A DNA stretch of 64,000 nucleotides, taken from NCBI RefSeq assembly GCF_000002995.4, contig NW_025062479.1, positions 12,381,721-12,445,720 on the forward strand, written 5' to 3'. Both the position numbers and the translations under genes were made by a program. Below, piece after piece: positions 10,867 to 25,400 of the stretch. The stretch's first letter is position 1. Each line of letters starts with the position of its first letter. Source of the stretch: Brugia malayi. Taxonomy: Eukaryota > Nematoda > Chromadorea > Rhabditida > Onchocercidae. Below the pieces are notes generated by a model. It was not told the origin of the DNA and did not search any database. It was given only the letters and a program-made list of their open reading frames with translations.

Positions 10867-13319
10867 TATGAAAAGTTTTCTAAAAGACTAATATCACTTC
10901 TGTCATTCTCAGCTCGCTTCTTATGAAGATGCATCCTGAAAGGAACAATTTAAAGCAAAGTTAGAATGTATGCTGCAAGCAATGATTTGAAGGCGGTTAC
11001 GCTGCATGCAAGCCTATTGCAAATTTCTGAAGTTACGCATAAAGAGATAAATTAAAAGTTCACGTAAAACGTTTCGTATAGAGGAAGCATTTTTATGATT
11101 GCTTAAAATTAGCTAAAACAGCATTTAAGGATTGTTAAGATCATAAATAAATAAGGAACCACCTTATTTGCATGCTTTATTGATGCACTTCAAAATTTTG
11201 CAGCTCAAGATAGAACGTGGACTGAATAGCAGCGCTACTTCTACATTTGGTTTCGTCTACCGATAACCTCAACGGCATTGCGGAATGCCAGATGATGGCA
11301 GGATTTGCCTATTAGAGCAGCATGTGCAATACACTGCATCCTTCATTCTTCAAAGATCAGAGCTCGTTTAGCTGCATGTCACAGACTCATACATTTGCTT
11401 TCGATGGTAATCGGTAAAAGATTTTGTTATTAAAAATAAGCGAAGAATGCCGCATCATTTTAGTCTGTCCAGTAAAGTGCTGTTTTCCTTGTGAATCCGG
11501 AAATGGAAACATTCCTTTGGATAGAGATGTTTAACTATAGTTTAATGGCTAGCATTGACAGACTGTATTCTTCGTTTACTTGAAGATCCTAATTTAAATA
11601 TTGTCGAGCTCCGAAAAATGTCAGTAATCTGTAATGTCATTAATTAGACGGTCAAATGTAGGTTTTGCGGAAGGGACGGAAATTTTTGGAGTGTGAAAAT
11701 TAGAGCAGTTACTTCGAAAATATTAGGCATGCTAATAGTTAGTTGATCACTTTCAAATTAAGGGCATTTTAAAATGGAATGTGATCAAAATGGTCATCTG
11801 TATGGTCATCCCACATGATTAGTTGCAAAAGTTCCCTGAAAGCGAGATTTCCTTTTTTTGCCCGTTTCTGCAGACCTCAAAAAATCACCGCCTCTTTGTA
11901 TTTCAGAAGATTTCAGTTGTCCACTCCAGGTTCAGGTCGGTCACTACAAGAACAGAATACAGAGACAGTACAGCATTTATGAAAACATGCTATAAGTGCT
12001 TGCCTTTATTCATTATGCATGTTGCATGCATTTCATCTAAATCGTTCTTTTTCTCTTTCCGCTACTTTTTTTTTTTCTTTCCGCTGTCTGTTTTCGATGG
12101 CAGATAATCTTTAGAAATTGCTTTATTAATTATTTTCGGATGTTAAGGAACGGAACGTGTGTCACCGAAGCCAACCAATGATGTTGTCCATGTTTCGACA
12201 TTCTTTTGAAACAAAAGTATACGAACAAGAAGTATCAAAAAAGCATTGCTCCAATTTGATTCGAAATGCTCACGTGGTCGAAATGAATAGTGACTGTTGA
12301 TGAATAAAGCAGGCATAATTGTTTGTAATGTTTCGAATTTCATGATTTCTTGCTGCATTGGAATCAAATATTGGACATGTTGAGCCAGCTTGGCTTCTTT
12401 CTTGAAGTTTCATCGCATATGTGATGTAAAGTTGGCATTTTATGAAGTTCTTGCTTGTGTCATGCAATCAGACCAATTTACAATTTCTGCCTCAGCTTTA
12501 TAAATATTACTTCTTCCTTTTTTTCGGCCTTGCTATGTTAGCAGTTTAATCTAGTATCCATTTTTACCCAGATCTATGCGTGAATTAATGAAAAATAATT
12601 TATACTTTTAAAATTTGCTGCATGAACATTTTTACTGTATTGCAGACCAAATACATATGTCAAATACATATGTCATCTGTCTTCACTTGCTAATTTCAAG
12701 TCAGACTAATAATCTAGTCTTTTTTATTCAACATAAGTTGTAGTAGAATTGCAGGTGCAAAATTTAATTACCTCAAGTGGATTTAATTAGAGAAATACAG
12801 TACATCGTGAAGAGCTGGACTGGCATTTTCTACTTCTTGTTTGCCTTATAAAGAACCAAAAAAGTTAATTCAAAATTAAAACTACCGTGATTTGGGAAAT
12901 ATAAGGAAGAAAGAGAGAAAGAAGGAGACGATTGGAAGAAATAATGCTTGAAAATGAAATTGCTTTTGAGTCATTTTAAGCTCTCATGAAGTTATTCACT
13001 CAGTCCCTCTCGGGAGCTATCGCATAATAGTGGTTTAAGTTCATAAAGTTAGAAAACTATTCACTGAGTTGTGAAATATCACAATAACTGATTAATAGAT
13101 TGAAGAGAAAGAAAATAGCTGGCTGGAAGACCCCTACAGTACACGTCCCTGGATATTCCGCTGAAGAGCAGTGTAGTATGTAAAGAATCTTTCCCAGTGC
13201 CTTTCAGATTTTTCTTAACAGAAAAAACTCACTGAGAAGTGAAAAAGCAGTCCTAATCAATTATTTACTTCATTAGCAGTATCAATCATCGGCACATATA
13301 AAACTATGCAACGTAATAA
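10867..13319. other. Convergent intergenic region, no gene seen
   Basis: 2.45 kb between the 3' ends of the ADAMTS gene (plus) and the myosin gene (minus). It presumably holds both 3' UTRs. Open frames here are short, lack family motifs and look random. A 13-base unit (CAAATACATATGT) is tandemly duplicated at 12648-12673. Confidence 0.6.
11146..11151 (+). promoter_or_regulatory. Candidate poly(A) signal AATAAA for the ADAMTS gene
   Basis: An AATAAA about 280 bases after the predicted stop on the same strand, within AAATAAATAAGG. It is the best candidate seen in the convergent spacer, but such hexamers are common in AT-rich DNA. Confidence 0.3.
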
Positions 13320-16300
13320 TCACGGAACTTCGCTTTCACTCATTCCGGCAAAAGATCGATTGCTGTTGAGGAACAGCTTGATATAAGAGGTTAGCAAGTC
13401 ATCCATTTTGTAGCCCTGAAAACATATTGCCATGTCTTGACAGTTTCACAATTTCAAAAAAAATTTCGCTACCACTCCACTTTCAGTCGCGCTTAAAGTT
13501 AATCTGACATACGACACTGGAATTTGTTTTAAGGTCTTCGTCGTTTGGATGGATCAAGAAGACTTACCAACGATGTTTCCAGAAGCAGACGAGTACCTCG
13601 ACCGCCCTTCATTAAACTTCCGATAGTCATATGGAAATATGTATTGCCACTATTCCAGTTGCTTAATATTGTGAATGGATAATGGACGATGCGTTGTTTG
13701 GTTAATGGGTTGTATAAATGAACACCTGTCTTATTGATCGCTACCAGCAATTTGTCCGGAATTGCTGAATCCGATGATTGCTTTACCTAAACGATTTTCA
13801 CACTCATTTCAAAATGCTGACTTTCATTTAAAAACTAAATCCGGATCTCATCCTATTACGCTATATGGATAAAAGTGCAAATCGCCGCTTCAAGAGCTGA
13901 GGTGAAACATCTAATCAATCTTGGCTATTTTTTCTGAATCTTAAGAAATTACTACTTCCATGTATGGGTCATAATTCAAACAGACACCTCGAAGAACGTA
14001 GAACTGAAGGTAGGCCATTCAGCGATCGTCTTCAAGAAACGTATTTTGGCTTCACTTGACGGCATGTTTTCATAACGTTCAACGTAGGCATTGGTTATGA
14101 ACTTGAAAAAGAACTGATCCTAGTAATTAGACTAAAAAGAATAATAATAGCAGCAGCAACAACGGTCGTAAATGATCAAAGCGATGAAAATAATTCACAA
14201 TTTCTCTTATATTAGAGACTAATGGCAAATGCAAAGTGCAGACTACACGAAGAGAGTTTAATCTGCAATCTTTCGAACTGAAAATTGTTTTAATACAAAA
14301 AGGCGGTGTACCTTTTTCCAGTCAGTACCACTGTATGTCTTAATCATGTCACGCGGGACAATATCAGAGATGATTTGCGCCAACTGCGACAACGGTGCTG
14401 CTTTATCGTCACGAGTTCGGGCGCGAAGTACTATAGCTGCTAATTCCACTGCTTGCTGTCGAGTGACTGAGTGATAACCACGTAAATACTTTGGTAATTC
14501 CTGAACATAATTAGCTATTTACTCGTAAGTTTAAGCAGGGATATAGAAAAGTATCGATTTAAGACCAATTTTGGATGAAAATGAATGAACTCTCAGATGA
14601 GATTATTTCGTTAATTTATCTCCTCTGCTCCTTTTTCTTCAGATTTTGAATGTTCTATAGATGAACTATTTAGAACAATTATTTGTCTTGAAAAAAAAAA
14701 GTATCAGAGTAATGGCAAATGAGATATGAGGATTTGTGGCATACATCATCCAAGAAGATATAGGAACCTGAGGATAGTGGAAAATCAGGTCAGCAATACG
14801 ATCTTCTCCGGGTACTGTGTTAATCCATAGCTTTTTCATGAAGAAAAGTTGGTACGAAAACTGAAATACTGTTCCGTTTTTGGGACGCAACCACTCGAAT
14901 AGCTGGCGTAGGAAGTCAAAGAAAAATTCATCATCCGGTACTGAGATCACTGAAGAATGCATAATTAATCAAAGTTCTCTTTGCAAATTGTACCAATCAT
15001 TTCATCACCTTTGCTATTGACTTTCACAAACAGAGCAAATCCATCCACGGAGTTGAGTCCCAGACGTGTTGCAATTCGATGACAGAAGTCCCGAGCTTTC
15101 GTTGTCGAATCCACTTCTATAATCTCGTCGGAATTGTCAGGAAAGAAAGCTTTGTGGAATATTTGCACAGTTCGCTGTCGTACTGCTTCCACTTCCACAT
15201 CATGAGGCGGAAATTTTCGACGTCCAGTCCTAAATTCTTGGAAATGAGTGAAAGGAAATTGAGAAAAGAAGAGAAACTATTTCATCATCCTTTCTTATCT
15301 TAAAATAGATATTGGTTGAAGTTGCCGAATCGTACCGATGGATTCGTCGAAGTCTAATGAGACAGTGCAATGCCAAAGGATGTTGTCTAGTGCGGAAAAA
15401 TAATTCCACTTCATTGCGGAGTGACTGACTGGGAGGAAATATTCCGGTGCATAACCACATTAGCTCCCATCCGTGTTCTATGCTCACCGGATTGTAATTC
15501 CACGTTAACTGTTTCATCAACTGACAATACAACTCGTCTCGAATGATTTCCTGAAAAGTTATAAGTCAGCACTGAACTGCTGACTGTTGGAAAACTTCAA
15601 AAAATCCTTTAGTTTCAAAAGAAGGGAAGGATAAACGAACGTATTTAAACGCTCCTTTGAAAACTTCATCGGTAAGTTCAGTGATGGCTGAAATGCGCCG
15701 GCACGGGTAATCTCCCATATATTTTAAGACTGCTAAATAACCTTTAATTGCTGCTTGCGATGGCTCTCTTTTCCCTTGCAGCTTCTGCAAAATGTCTAAC
15801 ATTGCGATCTGCTAGGAAAGGTTGACACAGATCAATGACATTTCTATCTTATTAAGTGATCCGATCCACATCATGGACAGCCAAGAAGCTCTACTGTCCT
15901 AGAAGATAGGTGCTGGAATATAGCAAGATTTACGAATCAGAAAAGTCACAAAAGGTATGAAAACACCCAAACCTTTAGTAAAGGCATCTTTATTGGCTCT
16001 CGACTGTAAGACCATAGACTATATGGCACATAGTGCTCATAGAAACTTTCACTTAAGCCTTGTGGTGCTCGCGGCGATGCTCTGCAAGACTTCATTTTAT
16101 TTCATTCTTTTCTGCACACTTATTTCACATTATTTCACTATGAGGTGACAAAGAGGTCACTTTTTGTGGGTTCCTTTCCAGATATGCTACATTAGATATA
16201 TTTGACGTTTCCTGTGATATTTTGCTATCCATGTAGCAAATTAAATGAAGGAAAATACAGTTTGAGTGTTTATTTAAAAGTGAGTACATGGGAAAAGAAA

Positions 16301-16429
16301 ATATTACCTGAAATTGTCATGAGCAAAACGTTCTAACGTGTGTTCGCGATTAACTATGAAACGGCGTGTGAGCAACATTTCACGATTATTCATAGGACAG
16401 TCGAGTTTTTGAGAACGTGACAGTAGATC
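13320..16429 (-). other. Myosin VII second MyTH4-FERM module and C-terminus
   Basis: Exons 16308-16429, 15973-16051, 15641-15811, 15336-15550, 15009-15229, 14768-14949, 14312-14500, 13988-14119, 13568-13786 and 13320-13415, residues about 1573-2114. Landmarks are [112 protein letters not shown] and [12 protein letters not shown]. These match the tail of MYO7A segment by segment. The stop lies 18 codons after the conserved TSYI. Confidence 0.9.
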
Positions 16430-19400
16430 CTGCATGAAAATTTAGTGAGTTATCATCATTCTCACTACGTTAAAGTAAATTTCACCTATAGACACATGAT
16501 TTTGGTGCTTCTGATAAAGCTCATCATTTTCAGAATTAAAACGTACATTATGCTTTCAGTTTTCTCTTTATTACAATGAAAAAGTATATTACAACTCCCT
16601 TATCGCACCATATCACAGGCATAAATGTAAGCTTGAGCGCAAATACAAGCTTCTGTTAAGCCAGAAAGATTGCAGATGTTAACTGATGCAGTGGAAAATT
16701 TTTTCAATGAAACTGAAACAGCCCTCACCATTACAAAGTCGATATTAGTGCAAATTAGAACTGACCGTTGCTTCCGCAGATGGTTTGCAAATGGTCGGAA
16801 GGACATGAACTAAGCTGGCAGGTATCATGCCTCGACCACCGGTTCTCATATTTTCTCCCCTAACAAATTGACTGCTGCGAAGCGACGCCCCACAGTAGCC
16901 GTCGCTCAGGAACAACAAATCGCCCCTTTTGAAACTCAAACAGATGCTCCATTCCTGTTCACCTGAAAAAGGTACAAGCATTACAATTTGTGAGTGCTTC
17001 CCATGCTCATTGCATTCTCTTCAGCGATCAATAAAGACATTAAAGTTTGTGTAGTTCAGAGAATACACTGGAGCCTCACTAGAGCTTAAATCATTAACTG
17101 AAATTATAAATATCTAACAATTGCCTTCGTTGGCGAAATGATCGTGAAGAGCCAAAAGATATTTTGATTTATTTTTTAATCCATTCAAGAAAAATTCAAC
17201 AAGTTGCTTAATATCATTCGTATTAGGAGACTGGAAACAGTGCTCGTCGCCACTGACCGTTTCAATCATAAGCATTTCGATACTTCTGTTATTTCTAAAG
17301 CATTTTAGATTTTATTCCATCAATGGCTAAAAACTACTAAGACAACATTTAATTTATATTTTGATGCTAAAAGAAGAAAGCCTGTATCTTGCTTGTTTGA
17401 GTAAGTGAATACCCAAAACAGTTTGATGTAGATTTAGCTTGACGGGAGTATATATCATGATAAACGAAACGACAAATAATGGAAGGGGGAGAAAAGTGTT
17501 CCGAAATTGAGGATGATGAGTAGTTTTAAACTTAACTTTGCTTTCTTGCTTGATTATTTGATTATTAACTTTGGATCGAGTAAAAAGAATAAGAAGTAAG
17601 AGGAGCGATGCATTGTCTTTGTACATCGATAGCATTATCAGTCCAATCCGATCTAATCCCTTTTCATGTCTAAAGGGCTTCAGCTAACCAAACATTTTGA
17701 AAATTTGATTTCACTTACGTCATAGATACAATTCGTGAAATTTGTGGATAAGGAAGCTGTAGAACAACGTTGTCCTGAGCATCGACCACAACAACGCCTT
17801 CCCAATTCACCGCTATGAGCAACTGAGCAACTTTTGAACATTTTAATATTTCAACATTAATTTTATCAAACACTGAATCCAAACCACTAGTGCTAACTTA
17901 CGCAAACAATAGTGTTACCTGACTGTCGGGCAAAGAAGAGTTGGCATAACTAAACACTTCAAAATATCTGGAAAAAAGCAGTGGCCATTTCTGTTTGGCG
18001 AATGTAACCACATCTGCCTTTACTTGCTCAGCTGTTGGACGGTTCTGTTGAAATTTCTAAACAAATTTCATTTTTCATTTCAAAGATGTCTCATTATCTC
18101 TTACACGTTGAACATTTCACTATGACTGGTGCCAGATAATCCCTTTGGTTAAGCTAATGTAGCATTAGCTAGCAATGAGACCGCTATTACCTTTCAACTG
18201 GAGGCAAATCATTGAGTGCAACCGTGTTCGACACCAGTGTAACTAAGTGTCAGCAGAAGGACATTGTTAGGTAAACAACACGAAGATACCTTCCTGAAGG
18301 CATGAAGTACGAGGTGCAACCACTTCTTGCAGCTGTTCTCGTTGGTATCCTGAACGTCGTCCTCCGGAAGGTACATCACCAAACTGTTCTCCAGCTTATC
18401 AATACTTATCGCAGCGTCCTCGTGATAAATGTAGTACTGCTGGGCAGCAAGTACTGCCATTTCTTCTTCCTTGTTTGTGAAAAGAGGCATTAATTATGAA
18501 GGAACTCTTCTAGCAAAAGTATGCAACTTTGTCAGAAATAGCAATTCCATCTTGGACTCCCACTCTATCCTTTAATATTTTGGAGCAGGAGCCGGATGCG
18601 TAAGGTAGTAACTGGATCTGATCATGACATGTCTCAGAGTGTTGTCGCTTTCGTAATCAATCTAATCAGTAGTTATTACTTACCAAAAATGGAATGAAAA
18701 CTCACCTTAGTAGTGCGATATTCGCCATACTTAACACCTCGGATGATCTGATGATAAATTAAATTGGTGCTTATGGAATCGCTGCTAAAAAATGTAAAAC
18801 GTTTCTTTCAATTTTTCCAGTTATTTCTGATTATTTCTATGTATATTTCGATGCAGAATTCAAAAAATCAAAAAAATTCAAAAAGAATTCAGAAATTTCA
18901 AAATTCAAGAAATTCATCCATAGCATTAGCAATTTAGCAATACATTTGCAGAATTGAAAGTGATAAAATGGTAAAGGCAACACGGATTATAAGTATGAGA
19001 GAAGATATACGCTCCACTTTGCTTGAGAAATTGTAGAGGTCAATTGTCTATCATCTAGAGGTCGTCTATTAGCTACTACGAGTAGTGCCATCAATGGAGA
19101 TAACTGAAGCGATAGCAGCATAACTACTTTGAATGTTACCTTGGATCATGCCACGGACTGAAAATTTCTTTCCTGTAGAAGAAACGCCATAATGGATTTA
19201 CAATTTCCTTAGCTGTTTCCGTTGCGTACTGTTCGCACTGACTTACTGCATCCATGATGTGATCCATTCCGCAACCGAGCGATACTACCTATAACGCATT
19301 TTGCGTATTACATACTTTTAATGTTCCGTTTAGTTGTAAAAAATCGAATGGATTTTTTTAAAAAAAACATTATTTTTAGTGGAAAGTTCCTACCCTCCCT

Positions 19401-22400
19401 TCTCTTTATCCTTGCTAGAACAAAAAATAAGTCAGAGACAATTATTCATTGGAAATAAGCTGAATTTGAATTAGTGACAATATTAGATGTAACATAATGA
19501 TAAAATAATGAGAAAAGTAAAGCATAAGTGACCTAACATATTATTTCTAAAGTGGAATATAAGCCATTGAATGAAGTAGTAATCATTTGTCGGATTCAGC
19601 AGCATTCACAAAAGTAAGAAAGCAAATTATGCAAATTATGGATTTCTAAATTTTGGTAAGCCAATTTTTCGTTTATTACTTCTTTTAAATTAAAAAAATA
19701 GAATAGAAAGATGAAAAGCATGAGCCAACCTTATCGAAGTACGCAATATAAAGAGAAAATCCAAACGAGTCCTTGAGTGAAATGCTCTCTGCAAGTTCAT
19801 CACAGATCTCTCGGGATGTTGTCGCTGAGTCTGCACAAACAGTTATTATAGTACCATCCATGAATGTAATGTGAATTGATACCGGCTTCCTCATTTTTGA
19901 TGCCTGGAAGCAACAAATAAGTGAATTCCTTAACATGAAAATTAAGCATTTAAAGTCCAGGACTGATCAATCTTTAATCGTACGAGCTTTAAATGTATTA
20001 ATACAAAGGGAACTTGTCAGATCGTTTATTAATGACCTGAAAGTCCCCTTTGTAAGTTTTATCTTAATGAGGTATAAGACATAAAAAGTATAAGACAATT
20101 CTAACTAAGGTATAAGACAATTCTATTTAATCTGAAAATCTTTAAGAGAAAATTTTTGAAATGGAAGACTGCAAACTTAGCCGTAAATTTTTTAATGCTT
20201 TGAATTATTTAGGATTAAAAAGTTATTCTAAAACTTGGTTTCATTTCACAATAGTTATCAAAATCACGAGTTTTGATTTTTTAAAAATCTGCGATTGCAT
20301 CTTATCGATTATAATTAATTAACGTTAGTAGTTATGCAAAGCTAGAGTTGGATGAATCACCTCAGTACACGTATCAAAAATCAAAAAATAACCTATATAA
20401 AATAACAAAAATAACCTGTATCTCTACGGAGTTGGGAGGATAATTACGTGTTCCGTTTGATAATGTCCGTTTCAATTTGCTTTCTATATATTCCGCAAAA
20501 CGTCCAGTAGGACAGCTTTGTCGTATGAAGCATTGCAAATAAGGCAAGAAACGGTCCGTTGGAGTGAAGCAACCTAAACACAACGATAACAGTATCCAAC
20601 CACGGGCGCACGAGCTTCCTGACGGATTTCTCGTCAATTGCTTGCATATTTGGCAGTATATTTCGTCTCTGTAAGACGATCGTTTGAAATAGTTTATTTG
20701 GAATTTATCAGCTTAATCATCTTTTTGCAGTCTCCTATTAATTTTCGAAAAATTCGAAAATGTGAAGAAATTTATCAAATATTCTTACGAAAAAGAATAC
20801 AATGTTTAAATTTAAAAAATGTTGATGCCTTTATCACATTCGAATTCTCACCTCATATCTGATCGTAGAATGCCATGTCCGACGATGAATTGCAATTTAT
20901 CTTGGTTAGACAGCACAGCCTCACTCAAAAATGTGCTGTAATACTGCTGGTAACCACCGTGTCCGGTGACATTTCTCGTTTGTATTCCTCTTTCGCCGGG
21001 TGGCGCACCGGTGTGTGTCGGGAGAGCATTCTGCTGCGGAAAAGCCAGCTTCGAGATTGAAAAAAGGTGTTGTGTCGAGTTGAATGGCTGGAAAGAAGGA
21101 TGGCAGTGTTTCTGTTGAGGGACCACTCTCGTCTCATCATAATTCTTCCCAAGGTAATATAAACGTTTCACCAGTCAGTCCCACACAACTCACCTGTTCA
21201 TAGTCACTTTCACGCTGGCTTGTTCTTTTGAACACGTCTTTTCCACTTATCATCATGTGTAGCTTGCTTATCACAGATGTATGTTTGACCTTCAATTAGA
21301 GATATTTAAATCTTTGACTAAAAGAATTTGATCCGTACGAGTTTTAAAGAGAAAAAGTGTTATCCACGAAATGATCAGAGACAGTGTCCACTTGAAATCA
21401 TCATCTTGTTTACTATAGAGAGTGAGTGATATGCACAATTACGTCGAGCTAATACACTAACGGAGTACAGGACAGATACTTCCAAATGATACATGAGGTA
21501 GTAAATTAATTTCAATATTCCACTTCCGCATCATCATGTTTCAAATAAATTTAATGAGCATACGTTGTTGAAATTCTGCGGAGGCGGTGAGATTCTTGGT
21601 TCCACTGTATCATCCATAAAACGCTGTATCACCAACCAAATTGCTAATGCTGCCTGTAAATTCGAGTTGAGCAAAAAAGCAATAAGCAATGACAATGAAC
21701 AGCAGATGACTTAGCTTAAATGAATTTCTAGATAAATGAGGCAGTCAACCGGAATGGTGGTGACCTACAGCACGATCCAAATCGGAATCATGTGATAGCA
21801 GTGCAGTGCGAAGTGGCTTTCGCATGTAATGAGCATTGTTCTGTATTTGAAAATATGCTGCTGCAAATTTTTCAAACTGGAAAGCAATCAGGTTGTCATT
21901 GCTTGCTACTCTTGCTACTGCTTTCTCATTATGGGTTGTTGACCGATAACTGGAAGTATTGGACTCAGTTTGATATTTTAAGTTTACTTTATCAAGATAA
22001 AAAAATTTCCAATTGTTTCCTAGAACCTCAAATTTATTTGTCGAGCTTCAATTTATTTGTCAAATTTTAAGCTCAGTACAAAATTTTGGATTCGAATTTC
22101 TAAATTGGAGTTTGAATTGTTACATTTCATTTTGTCGCTGCCACTTTTCAGTTTGAAAAATATCACAATCAGAGATACTGTTAGGCGGTGAATGACCGAA
22201 TAAGTACTCCACCTGAAAATGACAAAAATATGCCACAAATTTTCATTGGTCTTCAATAATTCGATAAGCATTCCAGATAAATATAAGGCCACCAGAGCAG
22301 TATCACAGTCATCCGCGTTGACAGCGACTGAAGTGAGACTAGCATTGCTACTCAGGACATCAACCTCTGACACCATCATTGCAGGATACCGTTGGCCGTG

Positions 22401-25400
22401 CTCGATTTTGCGCCGAAGTGTATTTCGTACCACCGCTCCACGGCAACGAGCATGAAAATAGTTCATTAGGTATTGCTATTTTGCTTCTCTTTAGTTAATC
22501 ACAGTTGAATGTACCAGTTGTATTGATTTGCTGATGAAGACATAAGAATATTTACAAAAGTGGCATGTCTTCCATGCTTATTTGATGAAGTGTGGTCGTG
22601 CATATCTCAAAAACCATTTGAAAATAAACTCACGGACGAAGCATAAAATTTTCAAGTCTTTTTTTAGTAAGAAACCTGAAACTTCGTTATGATAGCTCGA
22701 AACAGCTTGTGGTGCAGGACAATTTGCCGTGAACGAAAGATCGCTTGAAGTCTTGCAAATCCTAATTGTATCTGAAATTTTGCTCAATTTAATTCTCTTC
22801 TTAGTTTACCTGTCTAATAGATATTCACATCACACTGTTCCGCAAATTATGCTCGCTCTCTAATTATTTCATCAGTCAGAGCTGAGGTTACTGAACACCA
22901 AAAACTTCTCAAACTCTGAATTGATACAACGCGATTATCTCTGATACAACAACATTATTTGATCTTAAAATTTCCTAAAGATAAAAGGGAAGAAGCTCCA
23001 TTGTCACAGAAATAGACGTTAACTTCCAGGAACGAATCCACTCAACAGTAATTAGCTTTGGAAGTATTTCAAAAGTATAACTGTGAAATTTCTGGATCTT
23101 GACTTACATGGCTAAGATACAGTTATTGAAGCCTAACCTAACAGTAACAAAAATCCGCCAAGACCCGTTTAAGTTTTTACTGAGATCATAAGTTCAGGTT
23201 GCAGTAACACGTAAAACGTGGATAAATATTGTTTCATTTTCACTTCTGCTAATATTCTGAAACCTTTCTTCATTATTACAACTTAGCGCTTTATACTGTT
23301 TGTTGCCATTTTTCCTTAACAACTAGTTTTCCAACATCTGTCATGTCTTTAGGTCTATTCTCATTCCTTATCAGTTATCAATAAAGAGAATATCATAAAG
23401 ATCAAGCAACCGACTTTTTATGATATTTTATCATCTTTATCTTTTCCTAATACATCTTCCCTTAAAAAGGTGAAATTTTGCAGTCACCAACCGCCTCAGA
23501 TTTGGCTATCTTACAAAATTCCAGATTTCAACTTTTTGGCTAAAAGTTTGTTTTTAATAAGACGAAAAAAGCTACGATTGTAAATTCATTCAAATCTAAT
23601 CAAATTGATAAACTTCGAGTCGCAGGGGTATTACCTGATGGTATCGTTGACGTTGTATGTAACATCGCCAATACTTTTCGATGATGATAGCGGAAGCTTT
23701 CATCTGCTTAAATTGTGTTCGATGAATCCACCCACGAACGGTTTTCTGAATTATTGTCACTCGCAGTGTCAACATACGTTCTTGTTCCTGAATCATATAT
23801 TATTAGAGCTAAATTCCACTCATATTTTTCAAGAATAATAAGTGAATAGATTTTTCAGTTTGAATTATCTTCTTAACAAATCAAAATGATCATTATGGTT
23901 AATTTCAGAAAGTTAATGGAACTTCTTTTCATTTTAGGTAGTTTAAGTTATAGTTTGGTGCTTCACAACAAATCCACTACTTGTTGTAGTAGCAAATGCT
24001 GGTCCTCCTTCAAAAAAATCATCGTTTTTCCAAGCCTAATATCAGCTTTCGGTCCCAAAGTAATATCACAAATTCGTTGTGATGCCATACGACAATTTAT
24101 CGTATGCGGTGGGCCTGAATATTGCTTTCGTTGCAATTGCAATTCAGTACTTAAAAGATTGGTTCTGAATTATTTCGAAAACATAATTTTAGTTTTAAAT
24201 TTCATGAGGTTGAATTTTTACTACTGCAAGTGATACAAGCCATGAAATTTTAGGTCATCAAAACAAAAATGCAAAATTCAAATTTTCAGAATTTGGGTGA
24301 TTCAGCGAGACAAAAACCTTACCGATACCATTGACGAGTAAGCGGTAGCGTTCCACAAAGCATTCATACTGATATCGAATGGGATAGCCTGATTTCCGAA
24401 TCCTTACCATTTCCAGTAGACTCATATAACTCATTTGCTTGTAAACGATTTCACGTTCCATGAACTTTAATTACAGTCCTTTGGTTTGGGAAGAAAAGAT
24501 TAGCTTTAGTTAAGTTTATCCAAAGGTACATTCGTCGTTTGCTTGCTGTCGAAAAACTTGAGTAGCTTTTACTAATTTTCAGGCTCTCTTCTATATGCAT
24601 AACCGTGCTTTTCATAGCTATTAGACGGTTATGAAAAGCACTACTGTGTAAAGAGAAAACTGAATAACTTGCTACAAATTTACACGAGGGAACGTAGAGT
24701 GTTTTACTTTAGAAAAATTTCTAGCATTACAGAAAGTAATTCGATGTAGGTCATAGAGTAGACTGGCAGTTTTTCAATTAGATGGAAATACTGCAAAAGT
24801 TGAAAATTGAGGTCGAGTTATTCTTGGGTAACAATGAAAGTAGAAGGAGTTAAGGAACGATTTATTATGCCCTCAGACACCCTACTTTAGTCTCCTCTAA
24901 ATCTATTTGTCACAAGAAATTTCGAATCACTCATGTCAGTGAATCCCAATTAGTTACTGCATAACAATGAATGAAGAGGCCAAGAAATCTTGACAAGTTC
25001 AACGGTTCGACATATATCTTATGAAAAAACAGAATGTAATTCATATAACTTTTTCAGAAATCAGAGACTTCGAATAACGCTGTCTCTTCTGAAAGACATG
25101 ACGAAATAATTAAGTTCAGAAGATCTAAAACACATATGTATATAGCTTTTCCGGCATGCTATGGACCATTGTTAGATAAATAAGGTAGCCGTTAACGATG
25201 AAAGTACCGCTGTATTAGTTGAAGGAGGCAGAAAAACGTTAGGAAAATTTTCTTAGGAAAATCCGGAACAGAGAAAGACAATTTTGCGTGATTACAGAGC
25301 TAACGATGGAAGAGAACCTAGAAAATTATCTATTCGAAAATTCTTGCCCAGAAAGTGAATGGATGAGTCAGTTAACTTTGATTTCTTCAATTAGTAAAAT

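Larger units (their letters stand above)
17119..21910 (-). other. Myosin VII first MyTH4-FERM module exons
   Basis: Exons 21769-21910, 21564-21653, 21194-21289, 20852-21144, 20416-20668, 19730-19903, 19140-19288, 18706-18784, 18290-18469, 17919-18056, 17719-17822 and 17119-17285, residues about 886-1507. MyTH4 landmarks are [39 protein letters not shown] and [17 protein letters not shown] landmarks are [44 protein letters not shown] and [10 protein letters not shown]. The module binds cargo and adhesion partners. Exon 20852-21144 carries a low-complexity insertion (about 21000-21140) before the conserved IVGHGILR. Confidence 0.88.

Noticed and set aside
22053..22466. 137-codon minus-strand frame read as one exon of the myosin neck
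   Set aside because: Only its start (IQ motif) is protein-like. The continuation is better split into exons 22365-22475 and 22124-22212, the latter in another frame that matches the family.
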